Assembly: GCF_010093815.1 (NCBI RefSeq)
Contig: NW_022985553.1
Span: 1,838,570-1,869,782, forward strand
Direction: 5' to 3'
Length of the DNA stretch: 31,213 nt
Origin: Pseudovirgaria hyperparasitica
Lineage: Eukaryota > Ascomycota > Dothideomycetes > Acrospermales > Acrospermaceae
In this document: piece by piece, positions 20,542 to 30,388 of the stretch
Position numbering within the stretch: the first letter of the stretch is position 1
Layout of the letters: every line of letters starts with the position of its first letter
Made by a program: the position numbers and the translations under genes
Notes under the pieces: generated by a model
The model's database searches: none
Seen by the model: the letters and a program-made list of their open reading frames with translations, nothing else
What the model was told of the DNA's origin: nothing

Positions 20542-20769
20542 TATTAGGACTTAGCCTTAGATAGGACCCGACCTATATATACCTTAGCTAATAGGGTTAG
20601 AAGGTAACGTAAAGGGCGGTAAATAGTTACGTACTAGATAGATTGGCGTCCCTTTATATATATACTCTTAGATTTCTATTAAAAGGGCTCGGTAGTAATT
20701 CGTTCTATAATAGAATACACCCTATTATTCTATCTAACTATACTACTATCTAATAACTCTATTCTTACA
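20542..20769 (+). repeat. 3' LTR of Gypsy copy 1 (228 bp)
   Basis: Starts TATTAGGACTTAGCC and ends ATTCTTACA, preceded by a purine-rich tract. It is the same length as the two LTRs of copy 2 and aligns with them end to end. A TATATATAC box near 20658 and the stretch AGTAATTCG near 20695 correspond to the promoter and RNA start discussed for copy 2. Confidence 0.92.
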
Positions 20770-21376
20770 TCTCCTCTATAAGTAGTACTAGTAGATTATT
20801 AATATAGATAGTAATAATAATATATCTAATAAAGATATATAGATTAAACTATAACTATTAGAATTTAAGAGATTAAAGAAGGTTATATAAGGTATAAAAC
20901 TATTTCTAACTAGATTATTTTAATCTATAAATTACCTTTTAGAGCTTAAGAATCTTACCTAGTTTTTTAAAGTCTAGTAGGTATTATATATAGATGTTTT
21001 TAGATAGACTACTATTTAGATAGATAGTATTAAAATTAATCTAGTAAACATGCTTATTAAATTATACGGTCTATTAGAGTATAATATAAAGAGAATTATA
21101 TTTAATAATAGGTATAAAGGTTTTATTATAATTAAGACTATATTTCTATATAAAGCCCTATATAACGAGATATACCTTATAAACTTTAGTATTATCTATA
21201 GTAGTTTTAATATTAAATATCTATCTAGAGCTAACTATTATAGAGATATTTATAGTAAGTAGAGCTTCCTACTATAATTAATTAATCTTATAACTTCTTA
21301 GCTCTCTCTTAATAGCTATTTACTACTAATACTAATTAGAAGAATTTCTAGCCTCTTTTAGATTTAAAGGAATATC
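20770..21376 (-). pseudogene. Ty1/Copia reverse transcriptase fragment, RIP-inactivated
   Basis: Read on the minus strand from 21376: DIPLNLKEARNSSN, then FNIKT, VYLVI.GFI.KYSLNYNKTF, FNTIYLNSSLS, KLGKILKLQK and YRLKQS, all in the order of Copia reverse transcriptase. The catalytic YVDD box reads YINN (20795-20806), so both Asp are lost, fitting TGTT/GATGAT-type RIP changes. The frame then meets Gypsy copy 1 about ten codons later. Its upstream part is at 28764-30030: deleting Gypsy copy 2 rejoins ...NTISNI to DIPLNL in frame. The RNase H part and 3' LTR would lie beyond Gypsy copy 1 and are not in the window. Confidence 0.87.
21372..21376. repeat. Target site duplication of Gypsy copy 2, left
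   Basis: ATATC, repeated at 28759-28763. Both copies lie in the Copia gene, and joining across one copy restores the Copia frame. Confidence 0.88.
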
Positions 21377-21604
21377 TATAAGAATAGGGTTATTAGATAG
21401 TAGTATAGTTAGATAGAATAATAGGGTGTATTCTATTATAGAACGAATTACTACCGAACCCTTTCGGTAGGAATCCGAGAGTATATATATAAAGGGACGC
21501 CGATCTATCTAGCACGTAACTATTTACCGCCCTTCACGTCACCTCCTAACCCTATTAGCTAAGGTATATATAGGTCGGGTTCTACCTAAGGCTAAGTCCT
21601 AATA
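21377..21604 (-). repeat. 3' LTR of Gypsy copy 2 (228 bp)
   Basis: On the element strand it starts TATTAGGACTTAGCC (21604 downwards) and ends CTATTCTTATA, a mutated TG...CA pair. It is the same length as the 5' LTR at 28531-28758 with scattered transitions. A TATA box (TATATATATA on both strands) lies near 21485. Confidence 0.92.
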
Positions 21605-21622
21605 ATTATCCCTTCCCTCTAG
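21605..21622 (-). other. Polypurine tract of Gypsy copy 2
   Basis: On the element strand the bases just before the 3' LTR read TAGAGGGAAGGGATAAT. Such a tract primes plus-strand DNA synthesis. Copy 1 has a related tract at 20526-20541. Confidence 0.7.
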
Positions 21623-22384
21623 GAAGCTACCCTTAGCGATCTAGATTATTATCTATCTCTATATCCCTATTCTAAGTCTCGTAAGACCTTAGTCGTTCTC
21701 TATACTTCGTCTTAGATACTTACTAATATTCGCTAATCTAAGATTTATATAAGTGTTTTTCTAATAAACTAGATTTTATCTATCTTAACTTCTTATATAG
21801 GTAAGATTACCTAATTAGGCCTAGCGTATCACGTAATGTAATTAGGTAAGCCCGGGTACTATCTATATTAAAATCTTTTCTTAGAAATATTCCTTTCTTT
21901 AAAAAACTTCTTAACTCTTTATAGAGTTTTTTAGATTATTAGATATATTACCTAATCCTTATAGATATAGATTTATATAGATTTACTATAATTTAGTGCG
22001 ATTTACGTAATTTACTAATTTTTATACCGTCCTTAGCTAGTAATAATATAATTCGTAATAATCTATATAAATTAATAATAATTATAATATGGTTTCCCGA
22101 AATCTTGATACTCTAAAGTAATCGGCGTGGAAATAGGCGCCTTCGAATAATCCCTATCTTATATACGTTACCGATATATCGAAAGCTATTAATCTACCCT
22201 AACCTAGGCCGGGCTCTAATAATCTAGCTATATATTATTATAGTTATCGCTTTCCGTCGTATATTACTCACGGTAGTACTAAATCTATAATATACGGTAC
22301 TTATATAACTAAGAAGCGTTATTACTTATAGGTATTTAAGTAAGTTCGAAGAACTTTATATAGATTTACTTATATTAGTATAGA
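21623..22384 (-). other. 3' internal region of Gypsy copy 2, non-coding part
   Basis: No protein-like frame was recognised. It matches copy 1 19762-20523 base for base in length. AT-rich stretches such as TATAGATATAGATTTATATA (21961-21980) recur here. Confidence 0.6.
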
Positions 22385-23085
22385 TTACTACTAGGCCTCT
22401 AGTAACCCCTACTAATAAGGAGTGTAGTACTACCGATCGTAACGCCTTAGAGAAGGCTTTCTACGAGCTATATATCTAAGGTAAGGGTTACGCCTAGGAG
22501 TACGATTCTAATAAGATCTATAAGGATTTATTAGAATCCGCTATAGCTATTATTACCGTGATTACTAGGTAATATCGTTTTTCTTAAATCGTTATAGATT
22601 CTTACTAATATATATTAATCTCTATAATAGTACTAAAATCTCTACTACTTCGGACTTCTTTCTATATACCGGCGATATTAAAATTCCTAGAAAAGGTTCT
22701 AGTAAAAAGGCTAAGGTTCCTTCCTCGCGCGTGCTAAAGAGCTATAAATTTAGGGAAGATAGCTCTAATCTAGAAGTTTCTATACTAAAGGTATATAGTT
22801 CTATACCGATCGTTAAATCTTTTCGCTAATTTATATAATTCTTAGCGTGCCCGCGCTGGTCCGTCCCTCTCTATTCTAGGTCCCGCTACTCTATAGGTTT
22901 CTATAGAGGAGTTTATAGCTATAAGGCGCGCTATATAGAATTTATAGCGTCGGAACGAAAGGCTAGAGACTTATATTATAAAGCTCTATACTATACTAAA
23001 TAAGAACTAGCGGAAGGAATTAGATATAACTATCGCGGTAATTAGTACTTCTACTCCTACTCCGACTTAATTAGTTTAGATCTAT
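22385..23085 (+). pseudogene. Candidate antisense frame in Gypsy copy 2 3' region
   Basis: On the strand opposite to gag-pol, one frame of ~230 codons (ACT AGG CCT... from 22388) has TAG/TAA but no TGA, as expected for a RIP-damaged gene. Its start is protein-like (NALEKAFYELYI, then EYDSNKIYKDLLESAIAIIT). Its end resembles a coiled coil (VSIEEFIAIRRAI, NL.RRNERLETYIIKLY) followed by a Thr/Pro-rich tail. The middle is less convincing and could hold an intron or be misread. No family was recognised. Antisense ORFs downstream of integrase are known in some plant and fungal LTR elements. It could also be a captured host gene fragment. Confidence 0.4.
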
Positions 23086-23451
23086 ACTAATCGGTACTAA
23101 TATATCTCTTTTATCTAGCGTTTTTAGTTTTTTAGTTTTAATTTAAAGCAATCTTACTTCTTCTAGATAGATTAGTATAAGTTTATATAGATCTATATAG
23201 ATCTTTATATTTTCTTTTAGCTTTCTTAATTTTATCTTTCTTTAATAATAACTTCTTTAATCTCTTTAGTAATCTATATCGATCTATACTAATCGGCACT
23301 AATTTTCGATGTCTATTTCTCTTAGTAAATTATTTTTCTAAGTTTCTTTTTTAGTTAAATTTTTTAAAGTTCTAAGTTTAAACTTTCTAAGGAAGTTTCT
23401 TAATTCCTTAGAATATTTTAAAGATCTATGTCTCTTTTACCTTCTTCCTTT

Positions 23452-26400
23452 TAGGCGGCCGTTCTTAGCGCTAAACTATACTAAAAAACGTTAAATTACT
23501 ATACTTTAGTATAATTCTCTATGATTCCGCGGCTTCCTTTACTAATCGCTACTTATATACTAATATCGCTACTTTACTAATATTTATTATAGATTCCTAA
23601 GTATCTTTATTAGGATTATATCCTTTCTAATAAATTTTATATAGCCACGTGCTATCTTCGGCGCGTTACTAGCTAAGTATCTACTTAACTTCGTAGATAT
23701 CTATACCTTCTTACGTAACTACTTTATATAGTATCTATTCGGAACGATCCGGTAATAATAAGGTATAAAATAGCTCGAGAAGCGTAATATAGAATATATT
23801 ATATATCTTTAACGTAGGAGGGAGTTATAACTTATACGCCTAGTTATTAATTACATAAGTAATCTTATATAGACCTATTATTATATAGTTAAGCTTCTTC
23901 TTTAGCCTAATACTCTAAATATTCTTACTATTTAGTAAAACTTTATCCCTAACATTAAAGATTATAGGTTTTCTACCCTTATTATAGTACGATTTACTAT
24001 AATTCATAGTATCTTATAGTTACTTTATAACGCTTCTTTACGTTTAGAATAGTTCTATAGTAATTTCTATTACTTTAACGTTAGATTATTCTACTTTAAA
24101 CTAAGTCCCTAAGAACTACGTATTATGGTTCCGACCGAAGTTTACTTCGAACGGACTTACGTAGGTTAACGTATATCGGCTATTATTATACGCGAATTCC
24201 GCGATATAGACTAACCTTACCTAGTTATCCTACTTATAGTTGTAATATACGCGTAAATACGCCTCGACTATCTGATTCTACCGCTCCGTCTATCTATCTA
24301 TTTATAGGTGGAATATAGTACTAAGTTTCCGCTTGATTCCTAGCGTATAGTAGAAATCCTTCTAAAATTTAGACGTTATCTACGGACCTCTATCCGAAAC
24401 TATACCGTTCGGTATACTATAGAGCCGGACTACGTCATGGAGTAGTATATCTATAAGATCCGGTGCTTGGATTATCTTCTTTATAGGGATATAGTATAAT
24501 ATCTTCGTAAATCTATCTAGAACTATAAGTAAACTATTATAAATGTGCCTAGAATACTTACTTAGGGGCAGATCTATAATAAAATCCATCGATAATTCCT
24601 TCTATGCCTCCTTTAGCATAGGTAATAGCCTTAATTCGCTATATAGTAAGTATCTATATACTTTTATATGCTGGTAAACGTTATACGTTTTTACGTAGTC
24701 TTTTATATATTTATAAAGACCCAGCTAGTTATACGTCCTTCGGATTAAATTAACTATCCTTATAACGCCGAAGTGCCCTACTAACGCGTAATTATACTAT
24801 TCCCTTAAAATATTAATTTATAAGCCGCCTTCTAGCACGTAGAGTCGGCCTTAGAAGTAGATCGCGTCTAATTATTATTTCTACCTTAATAACTATAGCG
24901 GATCTATAGCGCTTCCTTTTATACTTATAACTTTCTTTACTAATATATCGGAATTCTAGGTAGATTTAATTAAGTCTTTAAGGGTTTTCTTAGTTTCTTA
25001 GACGTTTATTTAGATTACTTAATACCCGCTCTAATTCCCACGGAGAATCGCCAAAAGTGTCCTAGCTTCTAGTATTCTATTAGATAACTAGTCTTATAGT
25101 ATCTAAAGTATAGTATAGTCTAACTTACACCGACTATCTACGTCATTCTATAACGATTTCTTATAATCTTTACGCCGCGATAGAGGATTAGCTTTATTCT
25201 CTCTTCTAGCTTTATATAAGATTTTAAAGTTAAATATTAATATCTACTTAGCCTAACGTACTTATCGGCGATTAAGGACCTTAGTTAATATAAAGTAATG
25301 TAGATTTACGTAATCTAATAATAATTTAATCTAATATACGGAGCCTTCTAAATAATATTACTATTACTTAAAACTCTCGATAATTATAAGTAGTTCCTAG
25401 TCATGCATATTATAACGCGTCTCTATATCCGCCATTTTATAGGAAAAGAAAGCGACCGGGTGCCATTACATCTTATCTTTTATATCTTTATACGGTTAAC
25501 TAATAATTCTAGTAATTATAAATTCTAACGCGTTAGTTTTAACCTAAATATACTTCTTAGGATTAAAATACCTAAGAATCGGCGTAGTTATAAAGTAATT
25601 CTTTAACGATCGGAACGTATCTCACGCTTCTAGCGTTAACTATATCCCGACTAACTTAGCTTTACGCTATACTCGCCCATCTATAGAGATTTTACCGCTA
25701 TTCTCTATAAGTTTATTAAGTAGCGCCGTAATTCGTGAGAAGCCTATAATGAATTTATAATAATAGTTTACGAAACCTATAAATATTCTAATTTAACGTA
25801 TAGTAGTAGGTTCTAGCCATTCTATAATAGTCTTTATACGCTCCGGCTCTATTTTTAGGCCGCTATGTATTATAATAAAGCCGAGAAACCTAACTTCTTA
25901 TTAGTGAAACTCGTATTTAGATAATTTTACGTAGAGTTTATACTACCTTAGACGATTTAGTACTAATTTTATATATTCTTTATAATTCTATATACTATTA
26001 GAGTAAATTAGTATATTATTAAGATAAACTACGTAAATCACGTTAAGTAATCCTACGAGTATAGTATTAATATATTCTTAAAACGCTCCTAGCGCATTTA
26101 TTAGCCCGAATGGCATAATAGTATACTTAAAATAACTATATCTAGTCCGAAATGTGGTTTTCTACTTATCTCCGCGACGAATTTAAAGCTGGTAATATAT
26201 ATCTTATAAATCTAGCTTTATAAAGTACTTTACCTTCATTAATTAGTCTAGAGATTTACTAACTAGTAGTAATAGATAACGATTCTTCTTAGTCACCGTA
26301 TTTAGTGCCCGATATTAACGTATAGATATAAACTTCCGTCTTTCTTCTTTACGAAGAGAATAGATATACCGGCCGATAACGTACTATAACGTATCTAGTC

Positions 26401-27168
26401 TCTTTTAAGATATTCTTTAATATATTTATAAAGAACTTCGAGTTCTAGTCTTAAAAGTAGGTAGAGTAGACTATAAGGGACGTCTACTCCCTCTTCGAGC
26501 TCGATCTTTAGCTTATATAGCCTATAATTAGGGAGAAGTAACGTATCTTCTACCGAAAACACATCCGTATACTATAAATATACGTTAGATAGCGTGTCTT
26601 CGCCCTAATTATTACTATCGTTCTTATCTTTATTAATAATTAATAAGGACGTAAGATAGATTAGTAATAATTAGGTCCGCACGGCGAGGTTCCATGCCTC
26701 CTTACTAATAGTTATAACTTACTAGTATAATTTACCACGGTATTATCGGAACGTTAATATCTCCTTCTAAAAATTAAGGATAGGGTTTAGGCGTCTAAGC
26801 TAAGGCATCCCTAGAATTATATTCTATTAGCTAATATTAGCCATGATAAATTTATTAGATATCTACTATTTTATTATCTTCGAGTCATGAACTTTATAAT
26901 TCGTTATAGCTTTACCTAAAGTTCTAACTTTATATCTATTAACTACGATAGTTCGGCTAACTTTACCGAGATTATATAATAATCTATACTCCTTTACGAG
27001 AATCGACGAAATATAGTTATCTTCTATACTAGTATCCACGAGGGCCTATATAGTTTTATTACTATTTACTATAGGTAATAATACTTTTAGTAATATTAGG
27101 TCTTTACTCGCCGGAAGGCGCTACGGCTCCTTCTAAGTATATATAATTTAGCTAAGAACGCGGTTAGG
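23452..27168 (-). pseudogene. Pol of Gypsy copy 2 (protease, RT, RNase H, integrase, chromodomain), RIP-inactivated
   Basis: Same protein as the split pol of copy 1, uninterrupted. Protease active site near 27028-27036 (D-T-S for D-T-G). RT catalytic box at 26014-26025, YLNN for YLDD. RNase H ~25180-25590. Integrase from ~24930, with an open 69-codon stretch at 24380-24589 that includes MDFIIDLPLS, LDRFTK and VSDRGP. Chromodomain ~23564-23692 (YEVK..L.S, YNPNKDT.E). The bases around 24919-24933 show the empty site of LINE A. Pol is in another frame than gag, so a frameshift would have been needed. Stops are TAG/TAA throughout. Confidence 0.9.
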
Positions 27169-28337
27169 TCTTGTATACTAGCCTATTCCTTTTTCGGATT
27201 CTTATAGTTAGGCGAAATATATCCTATTTCTCTATACTTATAGTAATAAAGTATACTATAATCCTACTATTTTACGATAGGCGTTATATTTAAGTCTATA
27301 CCTTATCTTTTTCCGTGTTAAGAAGTACCGCCTCGATTGTTTTAGTATCCTCTTAACGCGTTTCTACCCCGATTTACACTCTTCTAGCGCTAATCGCGGT
27401 AAGGTTACTCTTAATCGAACGTATTTAATTAACCTCGTTTCTAACCCGTATAGGGTTCGTTGGTTTTACCTAGAGAGCCACGTTTCTTAAGGATGCGGTA
27501 GTATTTATTAGCTTTCTCCTCTAATTCGTGTAGATAGTTAAAACTTAATAATACTATTTCTAGTGTTTCGTGGATTAACGGAAGTAGTACTTCGCGAAAC
27601 TAGAATATACGAATATTTTTCTATAGCGTAGGGATATTATTCTATAGGTTTTAGAGGTATTATAGTAGTTAAGTAGATGTCTAGTTCGGTCGTTATACTA
27701 CGCTTCTTAACTTAGATAGTACCTTTCTTTCACGTTCTCTATCTATTCCGAGGGTATTTAGTATAAATATAGCTAAATGTTTCTAGGTTATCGTAGATAG
27801 TAGCTATACTTCCTTCTATCTATTCTATTAATCGCGGGATTATAAGTCTAGGTATCGTTCTCTAAACGAAATACGTTATACTTTAGTAGAAAAGAGTAGA
27901 GGGTTATCAAGGAAGTACTTTTCGTAGTCTCTCTTCTAGTCTTTCCACTCCTTTTAGTTCTTCCCTATAAATATAGTCGGGTCTTTAGGTTTTAGTATAC
28001 CTAGGGAAGGAGTAGAGTAAATCGGTAATAAAGCGGCTGGGTATACGGTAGATTATCGTAACTCTAATAGTAGGTAAACTAATTCCGCCTAAATTAGTAT
28101 AGAAAGTCGTCCACCTACTATTATTCGGCGTAGTTCTTTAAGAGACTCCTTAAGTTCTCGTCTCTTTACGAGGAGTTTCGCGCGTTCTACCTATTCTTTA
28201 AGGGTTTAAATCTCTCGAGCCTAATTCGCAACGTATTCCTAAAGTTTAGCGATGGTTTATTATAATACCTCGCGTAGCTCCGCTATAACTTATTATCCGG
28301 CTTTATATTATTAGAAGTTACTTAGTGTATCTACCAT
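27169..28337 (-). pseudogene. Gag of Gypsy copy 2, RIP-inactivated
   Basis: Probable start ATG at 28337-28335, giving MVDTLSNF. A TGA, not explained by RIP, closes the frame about 17 codons upstream, so no much longer N-terminus is likely. A helical Gln/Glu/Leu-rich region comes first (IAKL.EYV, TLKE.VERAKLL), then the gag core with PKDPTIFIGKN and ending LNYLHELEEKANKYYR. It closes with a CCHC zinc knuckle at 27204-27245, again with metal ligands turned into Tyr. About 390 codons. It would form the particle and bind RNA. Only its last ~170 codons are preserved in copy 1. Confidence 0.8.
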
Positions 28338-28516
28338 TTCTTCGTCTAAAAGCTCCGTGATTCGGTCTAATATTTCTACTTCTCAGTTAGAAACGGCCAG
28401 AATTAATACCAATTATAGAGGATCCCTATTATTTAATATAGTATTACTTATCCCTATAGTAGATCGTGTCGACCTTCTCGGTTCTAGTTAGACTATCTTA
28501 ACTATAGTACTATATA

Positions 28517-28530
28517 GGGAGTAATTCGAA
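28517..28530 (-). promoter_or_regulatory. Probable self-primer binding site of Gypsy copy 2
   Basis: The first bases after the 5' LTR on the element strand are TTCGAATTACTCCC. CGAATTACT in it is complementary to AGTAATTCG in the LTR (28606 to 28598, minus strand). That segment lies ~30 bp downstream of the LTR TATA box (28636-28648), where the RNA should start. This is the layout of self-primed Gypsy elements such as Tf1. No tRNA complement was recognised instead. Confidence 0.5.
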
Positions 28531-28758
28531 TATAAGAATAGGGTTATTAGATAGTAGTATAGTTAGATAGAATAATAGGGTGTATTCTATTATAGAACGA
28601 ATTACTACCGAACCCTTTCGGTAGAAATCCGAGAGTATATATATAAAGGGACGCTAATCTATCTAGCACGTGACTGTTTACCGCCCTTCACGTCACCTCC
28701 TAACCCTGTTAGCTAAGGTACGTATAGGTTAGGTCCTATCTAAGGCTAAGTCCTAACA
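28531..28758 (-). repeat. 5' LTR of Gypsy copy 2 (228 bp)
   Basis: On the element strand it starts TGTTAGGACTTAGCC, with an intact TG, and ends CTATTCTTATA. The + strand shows a TATA box as GAGTATATATATAAAGGG (28633-28650). An internal hairpin, TACCGAACCC / TTTCGGTA, lies near 28606-28625. Confidence 0.92.
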
Positions 28759-28763
28759 ATATC
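28759..28763. repeat. Target site duplication of Gypsy copy 2, right
   Basis: ATATC, matching 21372-21376. Confidence 0.88.
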
Positions 28764-30030
28764 TATATTAGAGATAGTATTAACTAATAGAATATAGATT
28801 ATTTTCTTCTCTTCTATATCTATAAAATTTATAGAGTTATTAAAATAAATTATATACTTACGTTTCCTTCTAAAATAAGATATATTAGAAGATAATCTTA
28901 ATAGATATAGATTTTTATAAGGTAGGTTATAGCTAGAGAAAGATTTAAATTTTAGTTAATTTACCCTAGGCGTAGTAGAAGGCGTTCTACTATAAGAAAG
29001 GGTAGATAATCTTCGTTAGGGTGTCTTAGTAAGACTTATTATATTATCTATATAGGGCTAGAGGTTCTATATATTTTAGACTACGATTAGTATATTATAA
29101 GATACTCCTCTATTATCCGACTCTTCTTTAGACCTATCTCTTTCTATAATAATTAAGAAGAGAGATTACTACGGAAGTAGTCTCGGATTAAAGGGTATAA
29201 AAGTAATATCTTATAACTTAATAATAATCTTATAGTTAGAAATATAGTACTTATAGATTTTATCTAATTTATTATAGCTAACTAGAATACCTTTCTCTAA
29301 TCTATAAAGAAGCTTACTATCTAGCTTTTATACTTCTTTTAGAATATATATATAGTAGATAATTCTAAATAGATATAAGTTTTAGATAGAAGGCTTCTTA
29401 CTAAAGAGAATATAATATAGTATATTAACTATTAGAAGAGAGATATATAGTATAATATTCTTAATAAACGTTATTATATAAATTACTTTAGTCTAGAATT
29501 TTAACTTAGTATTAGAAGAGAGAATAGATCTTACTAATATCTAAACTATATAGTTAAATCTTTCGGCTATTCTATTTAACTTATAAGAGTAGACGGGAGA
29601 GATAATATATATAGTACTAGTCTTATAAAAGAAGTCTTAAAGACTTTTAGTAATATACTTACTACCTTAGTTAGATATAAACTCCTTAATATCTATATTA
29701 AATTACTTCTTAATATATATAAAGAACTATATAATAATATTAGAAGCTTCTAACTTATACTTTATAAAGCGAATCTATATAAAGTAGATTAATTCTTTAA
29801 TAAAGGAGATATAGTACTATAACCTATTTAGAGATTTATATAGTATTTTACTAGAGAGGTCGCTATAAACTCTACTAAATTATATTTTATATTACCTATT
29901 TAAGCTTAAAGGCTTCTTATACATAGATTTAGATATACTATAACTCTTATAGTAGAAGTTACTTAGCTACTTAGAAATTATATTAAAATCTTTATAAAGT
30001 CTTTTAGAATTTATAATATAATAATAATCT
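28764..30030 (-). pseudogene. Ty1/Copia integrase and integrase-RT linker, RIP-inactivated
   Basis: Minus-strand frame from ~30030 down. The end of the GAG-pre-integrase zinc region and KPLSLNR come first. The integrase core follows with YISFIKELIYF, KKQFNIDIKEFISN (catalytic Asp of the S-D-N-G/Q-G motif now Asn, ~29672) and LNRIAERFNYIV (29556-29590), which keeps the Glu. Then KLDSKLLYRLEKGILV and the D-V-T-F-like QDITFIPF (~29180) mark the integrase end. The linker has the low-complexity Ser/Asn character usual before Copia RT. The frame continues in the fragment ending at 21376. This is the most AT-rich part of the window, as expected for the oldest layer. Its upstream gag and protease are hidden behind LINE B. 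Confidence 0.87.
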
Positions 30031-30274
30031 ATAATAATAATAATAATAATAATATTGTATAACTAGGTAGAGTAGTACTCTATAGGCTAATGCCTCCTCT
30101 AGTCTAAGCCACTATATAAGAAGAAACCCCATAGGGAAAAACTTCCTTATATCTATAACTATATCTCGTTAAACCTCTATTTCGTCTTAAGTATATAGCT
30201 ATAGAGTACGCCTATTAGCCTATAGCCTATATTACCGTTATTTCGCCCTTAGGTAGTACGTATAGATACGGAGG

Positions 30275-30305
30275 TTATTAGTTAAGGGCTGCCCTTAACT
30301 AATAA
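30275..30305. repeat. Dispersed palindrome, copy 4 (LINE B 3' UTR)
   Basis: Perfect 15-bp arms TTATTAGTTAAGGGC and GCCCTTAACTAATAA around T, with the unmutated GCTGCCC centre as in copy 2. It occupies the same position in the LINE 3' UTR as copy 3, so the LINE family carried it before these two copies were made. Confidence 0.88.
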
Positions 30306-30388
30306 TCGGGGTTCTCCTAGGGTTCTTCCGGTATATATCGGGTTACTACTAGCGTATACCGGGTCTCTTCCGGCATATATTTCCGGGT

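Larger units (their letters stand above)
9824..20769 (+). mobile_element. Ty3/Gypsy chromodomain retrotransposon, copy 1, 5'-truncated, hosting two insertions
   Basis: This is the same family as the complete element at 21377-28758 but in the opposite orientation. It lacks the first 1074 bp (5' LTR and gag N-terminus) and ends with a 228-bp 3' LTR. It contains LINE A (12590-16605) and the TRIM (19157-19758). Removing both, with one copy of each target duplication, leaves 6308 bp. The matching part of copy 2 (21377-27684) is also 6308 bp, so the two differ by substitutions only, with no net indels. It lies in the reverse transcriptase gene of a minus-strand Copia. The right-hand target duplication would be TCTCC (20770-20774), and its partner is lost with the missing 5' end. 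Confidence 0.92.
21377..28758 (-). mobile_element. Ty3/Gypsy chromodomain retrotransposon, copy 2, full length
   Basis: 7382 bp with 228-bp LTRs at both ends and an ATATC target duplication. On the minus strand the order is 5' LTR, priming site, gag, pol (protease, RT, RNase H, integrase, chromodomain), a ~1.85-kb 3' region with a candidate antisense frame, a purine tract and the 3' LTR. Pol with integrase after RNase H and a C-terminal chromodomain places it with the chromoviruses. All genes are broken by RIP, so it is not autonomous. It lies head-to-head inverted to copy 1, 607 bp apart. Confidence 0.93.

Noticed and set aside
21050-21262. A 70-codon + strand open stretch.
   Set aside because: It is opposite the Copia reverse transcriptase, which has clear motifs on the minus strand.
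1969-30305. The palindromes as telomere-like or bacterial terminator sequences.
   Set aside because: They contain TTAAGGG but no TTAGGG arrays. No T-run follows, and they lie inside elements of a fungal genome.
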